Below are positions 39,618 through 48,932 of a DNA stretch of 64,000 nt, piece after piece. Source of the DNA: Trichocoleus desertorum NBK24. GTDB lineage: Bacteria > Cyanobacteriota > Cyanobacteriia > FACHB-46. A program made the position numbers and the translations under genes. The notes beneath the pieces were generated by a model that saw nothing but the letters and a program-made list of their open reading frames with translations, did no database searches and was not told the DNA's origin. Location: positions 3,635,628 to 3,699,627 of the forward strand of contig NZ_CP116619.1 in assembly GCF_030409055.1 (NCBI RefSeq), written 5' to 3'. Every line of letters starts with the position of its first letter. The stretch's first letter is position 1.

Positions 39618-39977
39618 ATGAGAAGAGTATTAGTTGTTGATGACCTTCAGAGTGAGCTAGAGAGAATTTCCCTCATCTTGCAAAAAGCAGGAATTGATGT
39701 AGTGAAAGCTCAGGATGGAGAAGAAGCTATTCAGAAGATTAAAAAAGAGATTCCTGACCTGGTCATTTTAGATGTGATCATGCCTCGAACCAATGGTTTT
39801 GAAGTCATTCGTGAGCTGCGCGATGATGACAAAACCAAGAAGCTTCCTATTATTATTTGCACTCAAAAGAATACTGATATTGACAAGATTTGGGGCATGG
39901 AAATTGGTGCAGATGCCTATATTACTAAACCTTTTGATCCGCAACAATTACTCAACATCGTACAGCGTTTCTTATAG
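39618..39977 (+). CDS. CheY/PilH-like response regulator
   Basis: A 119-residue stand-alone receiver (VVDD pocket, Asp52 in LVILDVIMPRTNGFEV, ICTQKN, YITKPFDPQ). Length and motifs match PilH/PixH-type CheY proteins, which take phosphate from CheA-type kinases to steer type IV pilus motors. AGGTGGGG precedes the ATG. It lies 58 bases upstream of the CheW gene. Confidence 0.9.
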   Translation: MRRVLVVDDLQSELERISLILQKAGIDVVKAQDGEEAIQKIKKEIPDLVILDVIMPRTNGFEVIRELRDDDKTKKLPIIICTQKNTDIDKIWGMEIGADAYITKPFDPQQLLNIVQRFL

Positions 39978-40035
39978 GAATTTATTACTGCCTGCCACTG
40001 ACAGAGATTTGTACAGTTGATCAGCTTAGGCTCTG

Positions 40036-40569
40036 ATGACAAATATTGCAAAACTACTGAGAGTTGTTGTCATGACTGTTCTTCCCGCTCTTGCTTCCGA
40101 CATCTCGACTACAATGCAGCAGTTTCTCCTATTTCGGCAACAATCAAGCTATTTTGCGATCGGGCTGACTAGGATCTGTGAAGTTTTGGCGCTTAAAGAA
40201 CAATCGATTTCCTCAGTTCCTAATACTGCTCCTTTTATCTTGGGCTTAACGAATCTGCGGGGGGAAATCTTAGTGGTGGCAGACTTCGGACGTTTTATTA
40301 ATGCGGGGGCAGTGGAATTGCAGCAAGCTCAGAGCCGCATTTTGGTCTTAGAAATTGCCGACCCTCAAAACTTGCAATTATTACCGCTACATATTGGGAT
40401 TGCTGTCTCTCAAGTGGAAGGGGTGGTCTCTCTTTATCCCGATCAAATTGCTTCTGCTGTAGATGTGAGCCAGGAATTAGCTCCAGTTTTGCAAGGGTTA
40501 TATGACTATGAGGGGCGGTTTCTCATGATTTTAGATGCAGAAGCGATCGCTCAATCGGAACATTGGTAA
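40036..40569 (+). CDS. CheW-like coupling protein (PilI-type)
   Basis: A single CheW domain (QSSYFAIGLTRICEVLALKE; ILGLTNLRGEILVVADFGRF; YDYEGRFLMILDAEAI) of 177 residues. It should join the receptor at 40620 to the CheA at 43513. An internal ATG at 40072 may be the true start since the first 12 residues (TNIAKLLRVVV) are not part of the domain. The gene order receiver-receiver-CheW-receptor-CheA matches the pixGHIJL/hmp arrangement. Confidence 0.9.
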   Translation: MTNIAKLLRVVVMTVLPALASDISTTMQQFLLFRQQSSYFAIGLTRICEVLALKEQSISSVPNTAPFILGLTNLRGEILVVADFGRFINAGAVELQQAQSRILVLEIADPQNLQLLPLHIGIAVSQVEGVVSLYPDQIASAVDVSQELAPVLQGLYDYEGRFLMILDAEAIAQSEHW

Positions 40570-40619
40570 TTGTCAGTTCACTGTCTACTTGCTGCTCACT
40601 TTCCTAGAAGGCTGCCCTT

Positions 40620-43448
40620 ATGTCTGTTCATTCAAGCTTAGAAGCTGGCGTCCGTGCTCTTCAGTCAGGCCACTATCAAGAAGCGATTGCATTGCTGGAG
40701 TCTGCCCAAGCAGAAAATCCCCAAGACTCTAACCTGCACTACTGGCTAGCTCGCGCTTACCAAAGAGCAATTTATGAGTCTGAGAATGCTAAAGTTCACA
40801 GCGTTGCTCCGATTCCCCAATCTCAGCCTCTCGATCAGAACATTGTCAATGGGCCACTCGACTCCGCTATCGAGCCAAAAGCCAACTCCCAAGCAGCGGG
40901 TGATCAGTGGATGGTGGCTGAAGTGCCTTGGGTCGGGGCACAGGACTTGGGATTACCCCAGGTAGACCCGTTTACATCCTTTGCCACTGCAAGACCGTCA
41001 ACTTTTAGCCAGTTGCAAAGTCAGCCTCAAATCCATACTCAAGGTCAGCCTCAAACTCATCCTCAAAGCTATCCTGTGCTGAGCCGAAAAGTCATTGTCG
41101 CAATTCTGGGCCTCAGCATTGTGCCCCCCTTACTGATGGGAGGACTGGCGATCGCTGCTAGCATCTATTTCACGACTCAGCCAGAAACAACGGGGGTGCA
41201 GTCGTCTTTCTTCATGACCCTAGCAGCAGGGACAGGCTTGATTGCAGTAGTCGCAGGAGCGATCGCCATAGCTCTCACCCGTCGCACTCTCCATCCTTTA
41301 ATGACGGCTGCGGCTGTAGCGACAAAGGTTAGCCAGGGAGATCTGAGTGCTCGTGTACCAGCGCAGAACTCAGGGCCAGCCAATGATATCGCGGTCATGT
41401 TAGGTGCAGGCGTGAATCACCTAGCAGAGCGAATCCAAGGGCTATTGCAGCAGAATCAGGCGCAAGTGCAGCAGCACCAAAGACACCAAAGCCAGTGGCA
41501 AGAGCAGGCACAAGCGATCGCTCAGACGGTACAAGACTTGAGTACAGGCAAATTGGATGCTCGAACCTCTCTTCCAGAACCGAGTTTTCTGCAAGAGTTA
41601 GGCAACCAAGTTAACTCGATGGGGTCTCAGCTAGAAACTCTAATTACAGAATTACGCAATCAGCAAAAAGCTTTGGATGCATCCGCGATCGTATCAGTGA
41701 CCGATCGTAAAGGACTCATCACTTACACCAACCAAAAATTCTCCGAGATTTCTGGTTACAACCGCGAAGAACTCCTAGGCCAAAATCATCGGATTGTTAA
41801 CTCTGGAATTCATCCTAAAGACTTCTTCACGACTCTGTGGGCAACGATCGCAAGCGGCAAGATATGGCGTGGTGAAATCAAGAACCAACGTAAGGATGGT
41901 TCCTTCTACTGGGTGGATTCCACCCTCATGCCCCTTTTTGATAGCAAAGGTATTATTTCTGGCTACATTGGGGTGCGCTTTGACGTCACGGAACGCAAAC
42001 AAGCTGAAGAACGCTTCCAAGCCCTAGCTTTAGCGCAAGTTAGCTTAGTTCAAGAAATCAAAAATCGACAAAGCGTACTGGATGAAGCCGCCATTGTAAG
42101 CGAAACCGATCGCAAGGGGAACATCACCTTTATCAATGACAAGTTTTGTGAAATCTCTGGCTACAGTCGCGAAGAGTTACTAGGCCAGAACCATCGAGTA
42201 GTTAACTCTAGCCATCATCCCAGAACCTTTTTCGCCGAAATGTGGGGCACGATTTCCACGGGTCGAGTCTGGAAAGGTGAGATTAAAAATCAGCGCAAAA
42301 ATGGAGATTTCTACTGGGTGGATTCCACCATTGCTCCCATCTTTGACCCCGACGGCAAAATTATGAAATACATTGGCATCCGCTTCGATGTCACTGAGCG
42401 GAAGCAAGCTGAGGAGCGCTTGGAGAAGCAGGCTCAAGAGCGCAAAGCTGAAGCAGATGCCATTACCCAACAAGTTGTTAAACTGCTCAACGAGATTAAG
42501 GGTGCAGCCAAGGGAGATTTAACCGTCAAGGCCGCAGTCACCAACGACTCTTTAGGCGCTTTGGCCGATTCCTTTAACTACCTAATTAGCTCGTTGCGAA
42601 AGGTGGTTCTCAATATTCAATCTGCTGCAATCCAGGTAAATCAGTCCACCACAGACTCCATTAGCAACACGAATGAGCTAGCCCAGCAAGCCCGGATGCA
42701 GGCTTCTCAAATCGAGAGTACCTTGCGACAAATTGAGCGGATGCTGAACTCAATTCAAGATGTTGCAGAAGCGGCAAATCGAGCTGAGCATGTAGCGAAA
42801 CAAGCCGCGCAAACCGCAGAAATTGGGGGTGAAGCAGTCGATCGCACTGTAGATGGCATCAACGACCTCCGTCAAACGATTTCTGAGACCTCCAAAATGA
42901 TGAAGCGCTTAGGAGAAGGCTCGCAGCAAATTGGCAAAATTGTTACTTCTATTTCTCAGATTGCTTCCCAAACTAACCTCCTGGCCCTCAATGCCACCAT
43001 TGAGGCAGCCCGCGCTGGAGAGCAAGGCAAAGGCTTTGCGGTAGTAGCTGAAGAAGTTCGCAAGCTAGCAGAGCGTTCTGCCTCTGCAACTGAAGAGATT
43101 TCTGACATTGTTAGTACCATCCAAGATGAAATTAGCCGAGTCATGGTGGCGATGGAAGCGGGAACCCAACAGGTAGTAGGCGGTACCCAACTAGCTTCTG
43201 AAGCTAAAACCAATCTGAATGCCATCATCGAAGTGAGCCGAGAGATTAATGGTTTGGTGCAGAACATTACCAAGGCGGCTCAGCGACAAATTACTTCTGC
43301 TGAAGACATCTCTGGCAGCATCCAAGAGGTGAGTGAGATTTCTACCAACACCGCCGAAAAAGCAGAGAACGTCACTGTCGCTTTAGATGGGTTAGCGGTA
43401 GTGGTCAACAAACTGCAAAGCTCGGTCACTAATTTCCGCTCCTCGTAA
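40620..43448 (+). CDS. Chemoreceptor with TPR-like N-terminus and two PAS domains (PilJ-type)
   Basis: The 942-residue protein has a cytoplasmic TPR-like helix pair (AGVRALQSGHYQEAIALLES), a long linker, and two membrane segments (about 158-185 and 198-225). HAMP follows (TRRTLHPLMTAAAVATKVSQ), then two PAS domains (about 350-465 and 476-590) that are clearly duplicates. A second HAMP-like segment (GDLTVKAAVTNDSLGAL) leads to the MCP signalling domain, whose tip is QTNLLALNATIEAARAGEQG. Both PAS domains end in DVTERKQAEER. No phytochrome-type GAF is present, unlike PixJ. It is the receptor of the plus-strand cluster and is 64 bases from its CheA. Confidence 0.94.
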   Translation: MSVHSSLEAGVRALQSGHYQEAIALLESAQAENPQDSNLHYWLARAYQRAIYESENAKVHSVAPIPQSQPLDQNIVNGPLDSAIEPKANSQAAGDQWMVAEVPWVGAQDLGLPQVDPFTSFATARPSTFSQLQSQPQIHTQGQPQTHPQSYPVLSRKVIVAILGLSIVPPLLMGGLAIAASIYFTTQPETTGVQSSFFMTLAAGTGLIAVVAGAIAIALTRRTLHPLMTAAAVATKVSQGDLSARVPAQNSGPANDIAVMLGAGVNHLAERIQGLLQQNQAQVQQHQRHQSQWQEQAQAIAQTVQDLSTGKLDARTSLPEPSFLQELGNQVNSMGSQLETLITELRNQQKALDASAIVSVTDRKGLITYTNQKFSEISGYNREELLGQNHRIVNSGIHPKDFFTTLWATIASGKIWRGEIKNQRKDGSFYWVDSTLMPLFDSKGIISGYIGVRFDVTERKQAEERFQALALAQVSLVQEIKNRQSVLDEAAIVSETDRKGNITFINDKFCEISGYSREELLGQNHRVVNSSHHPRTFFAEMWGTISTGRVWKGEIKNQRKNGDFYWVDSTIAPIFDPDGKIMKYIGIRFDVTERKQAEERLEKQAQERKAEADAITQQVVKLLNEIKGAAKGDLTVKAAVTNDSLGALADSFNYLISSLRKVVLNIQSAAIQVNQSTTDSISNTNELAQQARMQASQIESTLRQIERMLNSIQDVAEAANRAEHVAKQAAQTAEIGGEAVDRTVDGINDLRQTISETSKMMKRLGEGSQQIGKIVTSISQIASQTNLLALNATIEAARAGEQGKGFAVVAEEVRKLAERSASATEEISDIVSTIQDEISRVMVAMEAGTQQVVGGTQLASEAKTNLNAIIEVSREINGLVQNITKAAQRQITSAEDISGSIQEVSEISTNTAEKAENVTVALDGLAVVVNKLQSSVTNFRSS

Positions 43449-43512
43449 TGGCCCAGGTCTTAACCAATTTTGCTTGCGTTGTTCCTCGTTTAAAAGTCCT
43501 TGAGATCAGGCT

Positions 43513-46410
43513 ATGAATGCAAAGGATTTAGACAGGTTGATCGGCGCTTTCATAGCCGAAACCGAGGAATTTCTCCAGATTCTAGAAACTAATTTGCTAG
43601 CGATCGAGAGTAATTCTCAAATTAATCATCGTGCAGAAGCAGTTAAGGAACTGTTTCGGGCGGCCCATTCTATTAAGGGTTCAGCTTTGATGTTTGGGTT
43701 TGAGAGCCTTTCAGCGGCAGCTCATGACCTGGAAGATTGTTTTGCCATTCTGCGCGATCGCGTTGACTTGGTTCAATTAGACGCTCCGACGATCACGGCT
43801 CTATTGCAGGGGGTGGATTGTCTCAAAACTATTGCTAACAGCCATTCTCACGGTAAGGATGAGTTCCTCGCCGAATTGCAAGCGATCGCCCAGATCAAAG
43901 TGCAGCTAGAGGCACGCTATAAACGAGAGCCAGCTCCAGCCATCTCAGTGATGAATGCGCCCGCTAACTATGAAGTGCTCAAGGCTATTTTTGAGCATGA
44001 GTTGCCGATGGTGTTGAATCTGTTGGAAGCAGAGTTATCCCAAGCAAAACCAGAAACGCTCACCACAACCGTAACGGTGCTCTCCAAGGTTTATTACCAA
44101 CTCTCTGGCGTGGCAGGGATGCTACAACTGCCTGAGTTTGGTCGCATTGCTGACCCTTTGGAAGCTTTACTCACTTCCCCAGACCTCACTTTTGAGCAGC
44201 TACAGCAACAAGGCTGGGCGATCGCGCAAAACTTACAAATGGCTCGTCAGCAAGTTCTGAAAGGACAACCGATCGCTACGCCTTCCGTTCCTGATCAGCT
44301 TACTAACTTGCTAAGTGAACTGTTGATGGAGCCGCAAAGTTCACCGCAGCTAACGACTCCCCCTAATCTCCAAGCCGTGAGTGATGCCGCTGAATCAACA
44401 GCAATGCAACTAGAGGCAGGAGCCACGGCCGCGACAGGCGTAACCGAAACATCTACTCCAGCCTTTGATACTAGAGCGGAAACTGCTTCCTTAAACAACT
44501 GGCAGCGTCCTACGATTCGCATCGAAGTGGATCGGTTGACTGAGTTGGTCAACTTAGTAGGAGAACTGGTGATCAACCGCACCAATCTAGAAGCGCAAGG
44601 AACCCAATTACGCTCAGAAATTAAGCGAATTCGTCGCGGCATGTCCAATTTGCACCAGTTTGGGGGGCAGCTTCGGGAAGAATATGACCGCTTAAGTGTG
44701 GCTGATCGGAAACCTGCGATCGCTAAATCCTGCTTAAGTCACAGCTCGACTCAACCACCCCTCAGCCCTCAGCTAACTAAGTTTGATGCCTTAGAGCTAG
44801 ACCAGTACACAGATTTTCATTCTAGGGCGCAGTCTGTGATTGAGACGACTCATACAGTCTTCCAATCCACTGACAAAATCGATGATCTAGTCGTGACCTT
44901 TGAGCAGAGCACCGACCAACTCCGTCGCATCACTGACCAACTGCGAGCGCGCGTCATGCAGTTACGAGTGGTGCCTTTCAGCCGAGCCGTCGATCACCTA
45001 CCCCGTGCCTTACGAGGGTTGTGTCTGACCTATAACAAAGAGGTGAATTTACTTTTGTTGGGTCGAGATACCAAAATTGACGAGAGTTTACTAGATGCTT
45101 TGCGGGAGCCTTTAGTTCATCTATTACGCAATGCTTTTGATCACGGCATTGAGCCACCTGAAACTCGGATCAGCCTTGGTAAGCCACCAAGCGGTCAAAT
45201 TGAAATTGCGGCATTTCAACAGGGTGGACAAACCATTGTCACAGTCACCGATGATGGCAGAGGGATTGATCCAGGGGTCATTCGCCAGCAAGTTGTGGAG
45301 AAAGGTTTTGTCTCTGCCGAACAAGCCCAAGAGCTGTCATTAGCAGAGCTTTATGACTTTCTATTCTGGCCCGGATTTAGCACCACTAAAGATGTCACCA
45401 ACCTGTCTGGGCGAGGCGTGGGGCTAGATATTGTCCGTTCTAATTTGCGGCAGGTTCGAGGCACCGTTAAAGTCGATTCGCGCCCAGGCAAAGGCACCAG
45501 CTTCATTTTGAAGTTGCCACTCATGCTTTCGATCGCCGAAGCCTTGATGGTGCGGATTGATCACAACATAGTGGCCGTTCCCTTGGATGCCATTGAGGAG
45601 ATTTTGCACATTCAAGGCGATCAGATCCAAATGGCGGGTAATCAGCCAATGATTCGTTGGCGCAATGAATTTATCCGGTTGGCTCGGTTACAGGATCTCT
45701 TACATTACCATGTGGTTGATTCTGAGCTACCCTCTCCTGATCCGCTAGCTCAAGACTCAATCCCCATTTTGGTTCTGACCGCAGGGGATGGGGTGGTAGC
45801 GATCGCCGTAGAAAGGCTCATGGGGCAACAAGAACTGGTGGTTAAACCGATTCCTGCACCTCTTTCTAAACCAAAGGGAATCGTAGGTAGCACCATCTTA
45901 GGCAATGGTCAGGTCGCAGTGATTCTAGATACGGATGATTTGGTGGAACAGTTCACGAGTCCAACCCATCAAGCGATCGCCATCAGTGATAGAAGTCCTC
46001 AAAATTTAGCTGCGGTGCCAGCCACACAACCCCAGATTTTGGTGGTAGATGATTCTTATACGATCCGACAACTCCTGTCTTTGGCCCTCACCCGCGCCCG
46101 TTACCGAGTCGCACAAGCCAGAGATGGACAGGATGCGATCGAGCAACTCCAACAAGGGCTGCAATGTGATGGCATTATTGCGGATATTGAGATGCCCCGC
46201 ATGGATGGGTTTGAGTTATTGCGATCGCTCAAAACCAAGCCTCAATTTGCTCACATTCCTGTTGCCATGTTGACTTCTCGCAGCGGTGCCAAACATAGAC
46301 AGTTGGCGCAGGATTTAGGAGCCGCTCACTACTTCACTAAACCCTACAGCGAAGCCCATGTTTTAGAAGTCCTCGCCAGCCTTTTAGCCAGTAAGCAGGT
46401 ATCTGTTTAA
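43513..46410 (+). CDS. Hybrid CheA-like kinase (PilL/HmpE-type)
   Basis: This 965-residue kinase has an HPt domain (His52 in RAAHSIKGSALMFGFESLS) and a second region of helices at about 150-250 that lacks a clear HxxKG. A linker and the dimerisation domain follow, then the kinase domain with LLRNAFDHGIEPPE, VTDDGRGIDPGV and GRGVGLDIVRSN. After a CheW domain comes a receiver with IIADIEMPRMDGFELL, LTSRSG and FTKPY. It resembles the CheA-like kinases of cyanobacterial pilus-based motility systems. It is a distinct lineage from the CheA at 24794 (different linker, no CheB/CheR partners). A CheW-like gene follows after about 45 bases. Confidence 0.94.
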   Translation: MNAKDLDRLIGAFIAETEEFLQILETNLLAIESNSQINHRAEAVKELFRAAHSIKGSALMFGFESLSAAAHDLEDCFAILRDRVDLVQLDAPTITALLQGVDCLKTIANSHSHGKDEFLAELQAIAQIKVQLEARYKREPAPAISVMNAPANYEVLKAIFEHELPMVLNLLEAELSQAKPETLTTTVTVLSKVYYQLSGVAGMLQLPEFGRIADPLEALLTSPDLTFEQLQQQGWAIAQNLQMARQQVLKGQPIATPSVPDQLTNLLSELLMEPQSSPQLTTPPNLQAVSDAAESTAMQLEAGATAATGVTETSTPAFDTRAETASLNNWQRPTIRIEVDRLTELVNLVGELVINRTNLEAQGTQLRSEIKRIRRGMSNLHQFGGQLREEYDRLSVADRKPAIAKSCLSHSSTQPPLSPQLTKFDALELDQYTDFHSRAQSVIETTHTVFQSTDKIDDLVVTFEQSTDQLRRITDQLRARVMQLRVVPFSRAVDHLPRALRGLCLTYNKEVNLLLLGRDTKIDESLLDALREPLVHLLRNAFDHGIEPPETRISLGKPPSGQIEIAAFQQGGQTIVTVTDDGRGIDPGVIRQQVVEKGFVSAEQAQELSLAELYDFLFWPGFSTTKDVTNLSGRGVGLDIVRSNLRQVRGTVKVDSRPGKGTSFILKLPLMLSIAEALMVRIDHNIVAVPLDAIEEILHIQGDQIQMAGNQPMIRWRNEFIRLARLQDLLHYHVVDSELPSPDPLAQDSIPILVLTAGDGVVAIAVERLMGQQELVVKPIPAPLSKPKGIVGSTILGNGQVAVILDTDDLVEQFTSPTHQAIAISDRSPQNLAAVPATQPQILVVDDSYTIRQLLSLALTRARYRVAQARDGQDAIEQLQQGLQCDGIIADIEMPRMDGFELLRSLKTKPQFAHIPVAMLTSRSGAKHRQLAQDLGAAHYFTKPYSEAHVLEVLASLLASKQVSV

Positions 46411-46454
46411 GCGCTACGGCTTCAATTGATTGCTTTATTGTCGTGGATACTGCT

Positions 46455-46946
46455 ATGTCACCCGCTCCCTACAGCCGCAGATTTCAGAAGCAGACTCGAA
46501 CCCCATCTGCTACGGAAAAACTAATTGCCTTTCAACTGGGTGGTGAGCAGTATGCGATTCCAGTCGATCGCGTGCACTCTGTCATCAATCACTTTACAGC
46601 TCATGCGTCGCTAGAAACGGGCCAAAGTATAGTCATCCACAACCAAGAGATGATTACTTTGGTGGATGTTGCCACTCTATTTCCAGGCAATCTGGCGATC
46701 GCTCACCCCCAATTTTTGGTCGTCTGCTTGTTAGATAACAGCCAGCTTTTGGGCATTCCTGTCTCTGAAATGCCCACGATTTTGGAAGCTGACCTCAGCA
46801 AACTAGAAACGCTACCCCCTGTCTATTGTCAAGGCGATTTATCCCCAGCTATCGAAAAACTTGTTCCCGTTGCAGATAGCCGCATTGTGTTTTATGTCAA
46901 CGTAGACAAGTTGTTGCTCCCTACTGCATCTAGCAGTTTCAGGTAG
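46455..46946 (+). CDS. CheW-like protein, last gene of the plus-strand cluster
   Basis: A 163-residue CheW domain (LIAFQLGGEQYAIPVDRVHS; NQEMITLVDVATLFPG; VCLLDNSQLLGIPVSEMPTI). It follows the CheA gene by about 45 bases on the same strand. A GTG at 46443 is an alternative start, adding four residues. With the CheW at 40036 the cluster has two coupling proteins, which may compete for or position receptor and kinase. Its end lies seven bases from the convergent ATPase gene. Confidence 0.85.
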   Translation: MSPAPYSRRFQKQTRTPSATEKLIAFQLGGEQYAIPVDRVHSVINHFTAHASLETGQSIVIHNQEMITLVDVATLFPGNLAIAHPQFLVVCLLDNSQLLGIPVSEMPTILEADLSKLETLPPVYCQGDLSPAIEKLVPVADSRIVFYVNVDKLLLPTASSSFR

Positions 46947-46953
46947 GCCCGCT

Positions 46954-48927
46954 TTACGCTGGATAGATCCGTAAGCGGCGATTGGGTTCTTCTCCGAAGC
47001 TAGAAGACTTGAGATGATAGTGTTCTACCAACTCATGTTGCATTTTTCGCACCTTGGACGATCGCGGCAACAACTCTACGGGTTGACCTTTGGGAATCAC
47101 GATTTGCTCCACCGCAAGTCTAGCCTCTTCTAGCGCTTCGATTTCGTCTTCATCGCTATCGCGGTAAAACAGGCTCAAGTCCGATGCTTCTGGAATCGCT
47201 GGGTCGTCCATGTTTAACAACCGCCGCAGTGAACGGACAATTTGTGGGACTGTATTGGCCTTAATTGTATGGATCGGCACATGGCGATTTTTAGCCATAC
47301 TTCTCAGCTTGGCATGGTTTTTGACATGCGATCGCAGGGCTAACACAGCATCAGAACTGTCAATATCTTTTGTCAATACCACAGGCAAATTGAGGGTTTG
47401 AATCACTTGGTCAAGCTGATGCCGACTAATGCCATAGGGATAGACATGCAAAGGCAGATCTTCTCCGTTCGGCCCTGCGGTGCGAGCCGAGAGATCAGTG
47501 ACGAAGTCTGGGCTGCTGCTACCAAAGTTAGCCTGTTGCCAAGAGGCATCCAACAGTTGCTCAAATTCTTGAGCCGCCGGAGAGCTATCTAAGCGGCTAT
47601 TAAGAGCTGACGATCGCCTCGACAAACGCTTTTCCCCAAAACTAGGGTTTGGAAGTGGCATCATCTGACCCGAAGAACGCCAACTGACAGTTCCCTTCGC
47701 CGCCGCAAAGCGATTTGGAGGAGTTGGGGCTTCGGCGATCGCATTCGGTACTTCGTGGGTAATCACCACTGCACCCGCTTCGTTCACCGTTCTGGTCTGC
47801 GGATTGGGTTGACGACCTCTCAGTAAGCTATCCACAGTGTCAGCCACATGCTCATGCACGACCCACTTTTGCCGCTCCAGCATCTCGACCGCAATATCGA
47901 AGGTAGGTGGAGCTTTGCGCTCTAGTACACTCTTTTGGCTTCCGCGTCGTCTCGCTTCTTCATCACCCAAGGTCACGGATTGAATGCCGCCCACTAGATC
48001 CGATAACGTGGGATTTTTGATCAAGTTTTCAATGCGGTTACCGTGAGCAGTACCAACCAGTTGTACTCCGCGTTCTGCGATCGTCCGAGCTGCTAGAGCT
48101 TCTAGTTCTGTGCCAATTTCATCAATCACAATCACTTCGGGCATGTGGTTTTCCACAGCCTCAATCATGACTTGGTGTTGCAATTCGGGTCGCGCAACTT
48201 GCATCCGACGGGCACGTCCGATCGCGGGATGGGGCACATCTCCATCGCCTGCAATCTCGTTGGAGGTGTCGATGATGACCACACGCTTTTCTAGCTCATC
48301 TGCCAAAACACGAGCAATCTCGCGCAGCGCTGTAGTTTTACCCACACCGGGTCGCCCCAGCATCAAAATCGAACGGCCACTCTCGACCAAGTCCCGAATC
48401 ATGCCAATGGTGCCAAAAATGGCGCGCCCCACTCGGCAGGTGAGACCGATCACTTCGCCCCGTCGATTGCGAATCGCACTAATGCGGTGCAACGTCCGCT
48501 CAATGCCAGCACGATTGTCTCCACCAAAATCTCCCACTCGCTCAATGCAGTATTGGAGGTCTGCTTGGGAAACTGCCGTTTCGGACAGGTACTCTGCTTT
48601 ACCTGGAAAACGGGCTTCTGGACGACGGCCTATATCCATGACCACCTCAACCAAGCTGTCTTGATCAGGATGCTGCTCTAAGCGTTGGCGGATCTCGCTG
48701 GGCAAAATATCTAGCAATTTACTGAGATCGTCTGTAATTTGCATATTTTTCATCGTGACGTTTTGAGGCTCGATCGCTACCGTTTCTGCTGTCTTTTCTA
48801 GAGGCGCTGTTGCGGGCTGCGGTTTTTGGCTCTGGCTTGGTGAAGCTGGCAGCGAGTCGGGAGCACCCGGCAGATTTTCCTGATTGTCAAAGTTTCCAAA
48901 AGAATTTATACCGTTAAGGCTCACCAT
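46954..48927 (-). CDS. Ycf45/SpoIIIAA-like ATPase with C-terminal R3H domain
   Basis: A 657-residue protein. An N-terminal Pro/Ser-rich region is followed by a SpoIIIAA/Ycf45-like domain (LDILPSEIRQRLEQHPDQ). The AAA ATPase core has Walker A LGRPGVGKTTALREI, Walker B VIVIDEIGTELEALAAR and TAHGNRIENLIKN. A basic/low-complexity linker leads to a C-terminal R3H-like domain (LEEARLAVEQIVIPKGQPVE, EPNRRLRIYP). R3H domains bind single-stranded nucleic acid. The ATG at 48927 sits five bases after the ldpA stop; a TTG at 48936 would overlap it. Homologues are widespread in cyanobacteria and some algal plastids; function largely unknown. Confidence 0.88.
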   Translation of the reverse strand: MVSLNGINSFGNFDNQENLPGAPDSLPASPSQSQKPQPATAPLEKTAETVAIEPQNVTMKNMQITDDLSKLLDILPSEIRQRLEQHPDQDSLVEVVMDIGRRPEARFPGKAEYLSETAVSQADLQYCIERVGDFGGDNRAGIERTLHRISAIRNRRGEVIGLTCRVGRAIFGTIGMIRDLVESGRSILMLGRPGVGKTTALREIARVLADELEKRVVIIDTSNEIAGDGDVPHPAIGRARRMQVARPELQHQVMIEAVENHMPEVIVIDEIGTELEALAARTIAERGVQLVGTAHGNRIENLIKNPTLSDLVGGIQSVTLGDEEARRRGSQKSVLERKAPPTFDIAVEMLERQKWVVHEHVADTVDSLLRGRQPNPQTRTVNEAGAVVITHEVPNAIAEAPTPPNRFAAAKGTVSWRSSGQMMPLPNPSFGEKRLSRRSSALNSRLDSSPAAQEFEQLLDASWQQANFGSSSPDFVTDLSARTAGPNGEDLPLHVYPYGISRHQLDQVIQTLNLPVVLTKDIDSSDAVLALRSHVKNHAKLRSMAKNRHVPIHTIKANTVPQIVRSLRRLLNMDDPAIPEASDLSLFYRDSDEDEIEALEEARLAVEQIVIPKGQPVELLPRSSKVRKMQHELVEHYHLKSSSFGEEPNRRLRIYPA

Positions 48928-48932
48928 AGTGA

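Noticed and set aside
48110-48664. 184-codon plus-strand frame inside the Ycf45-like ATPase gene
   Set aside because: Antisense of a well-conserved AAA domain; no promoter or ribosome site.
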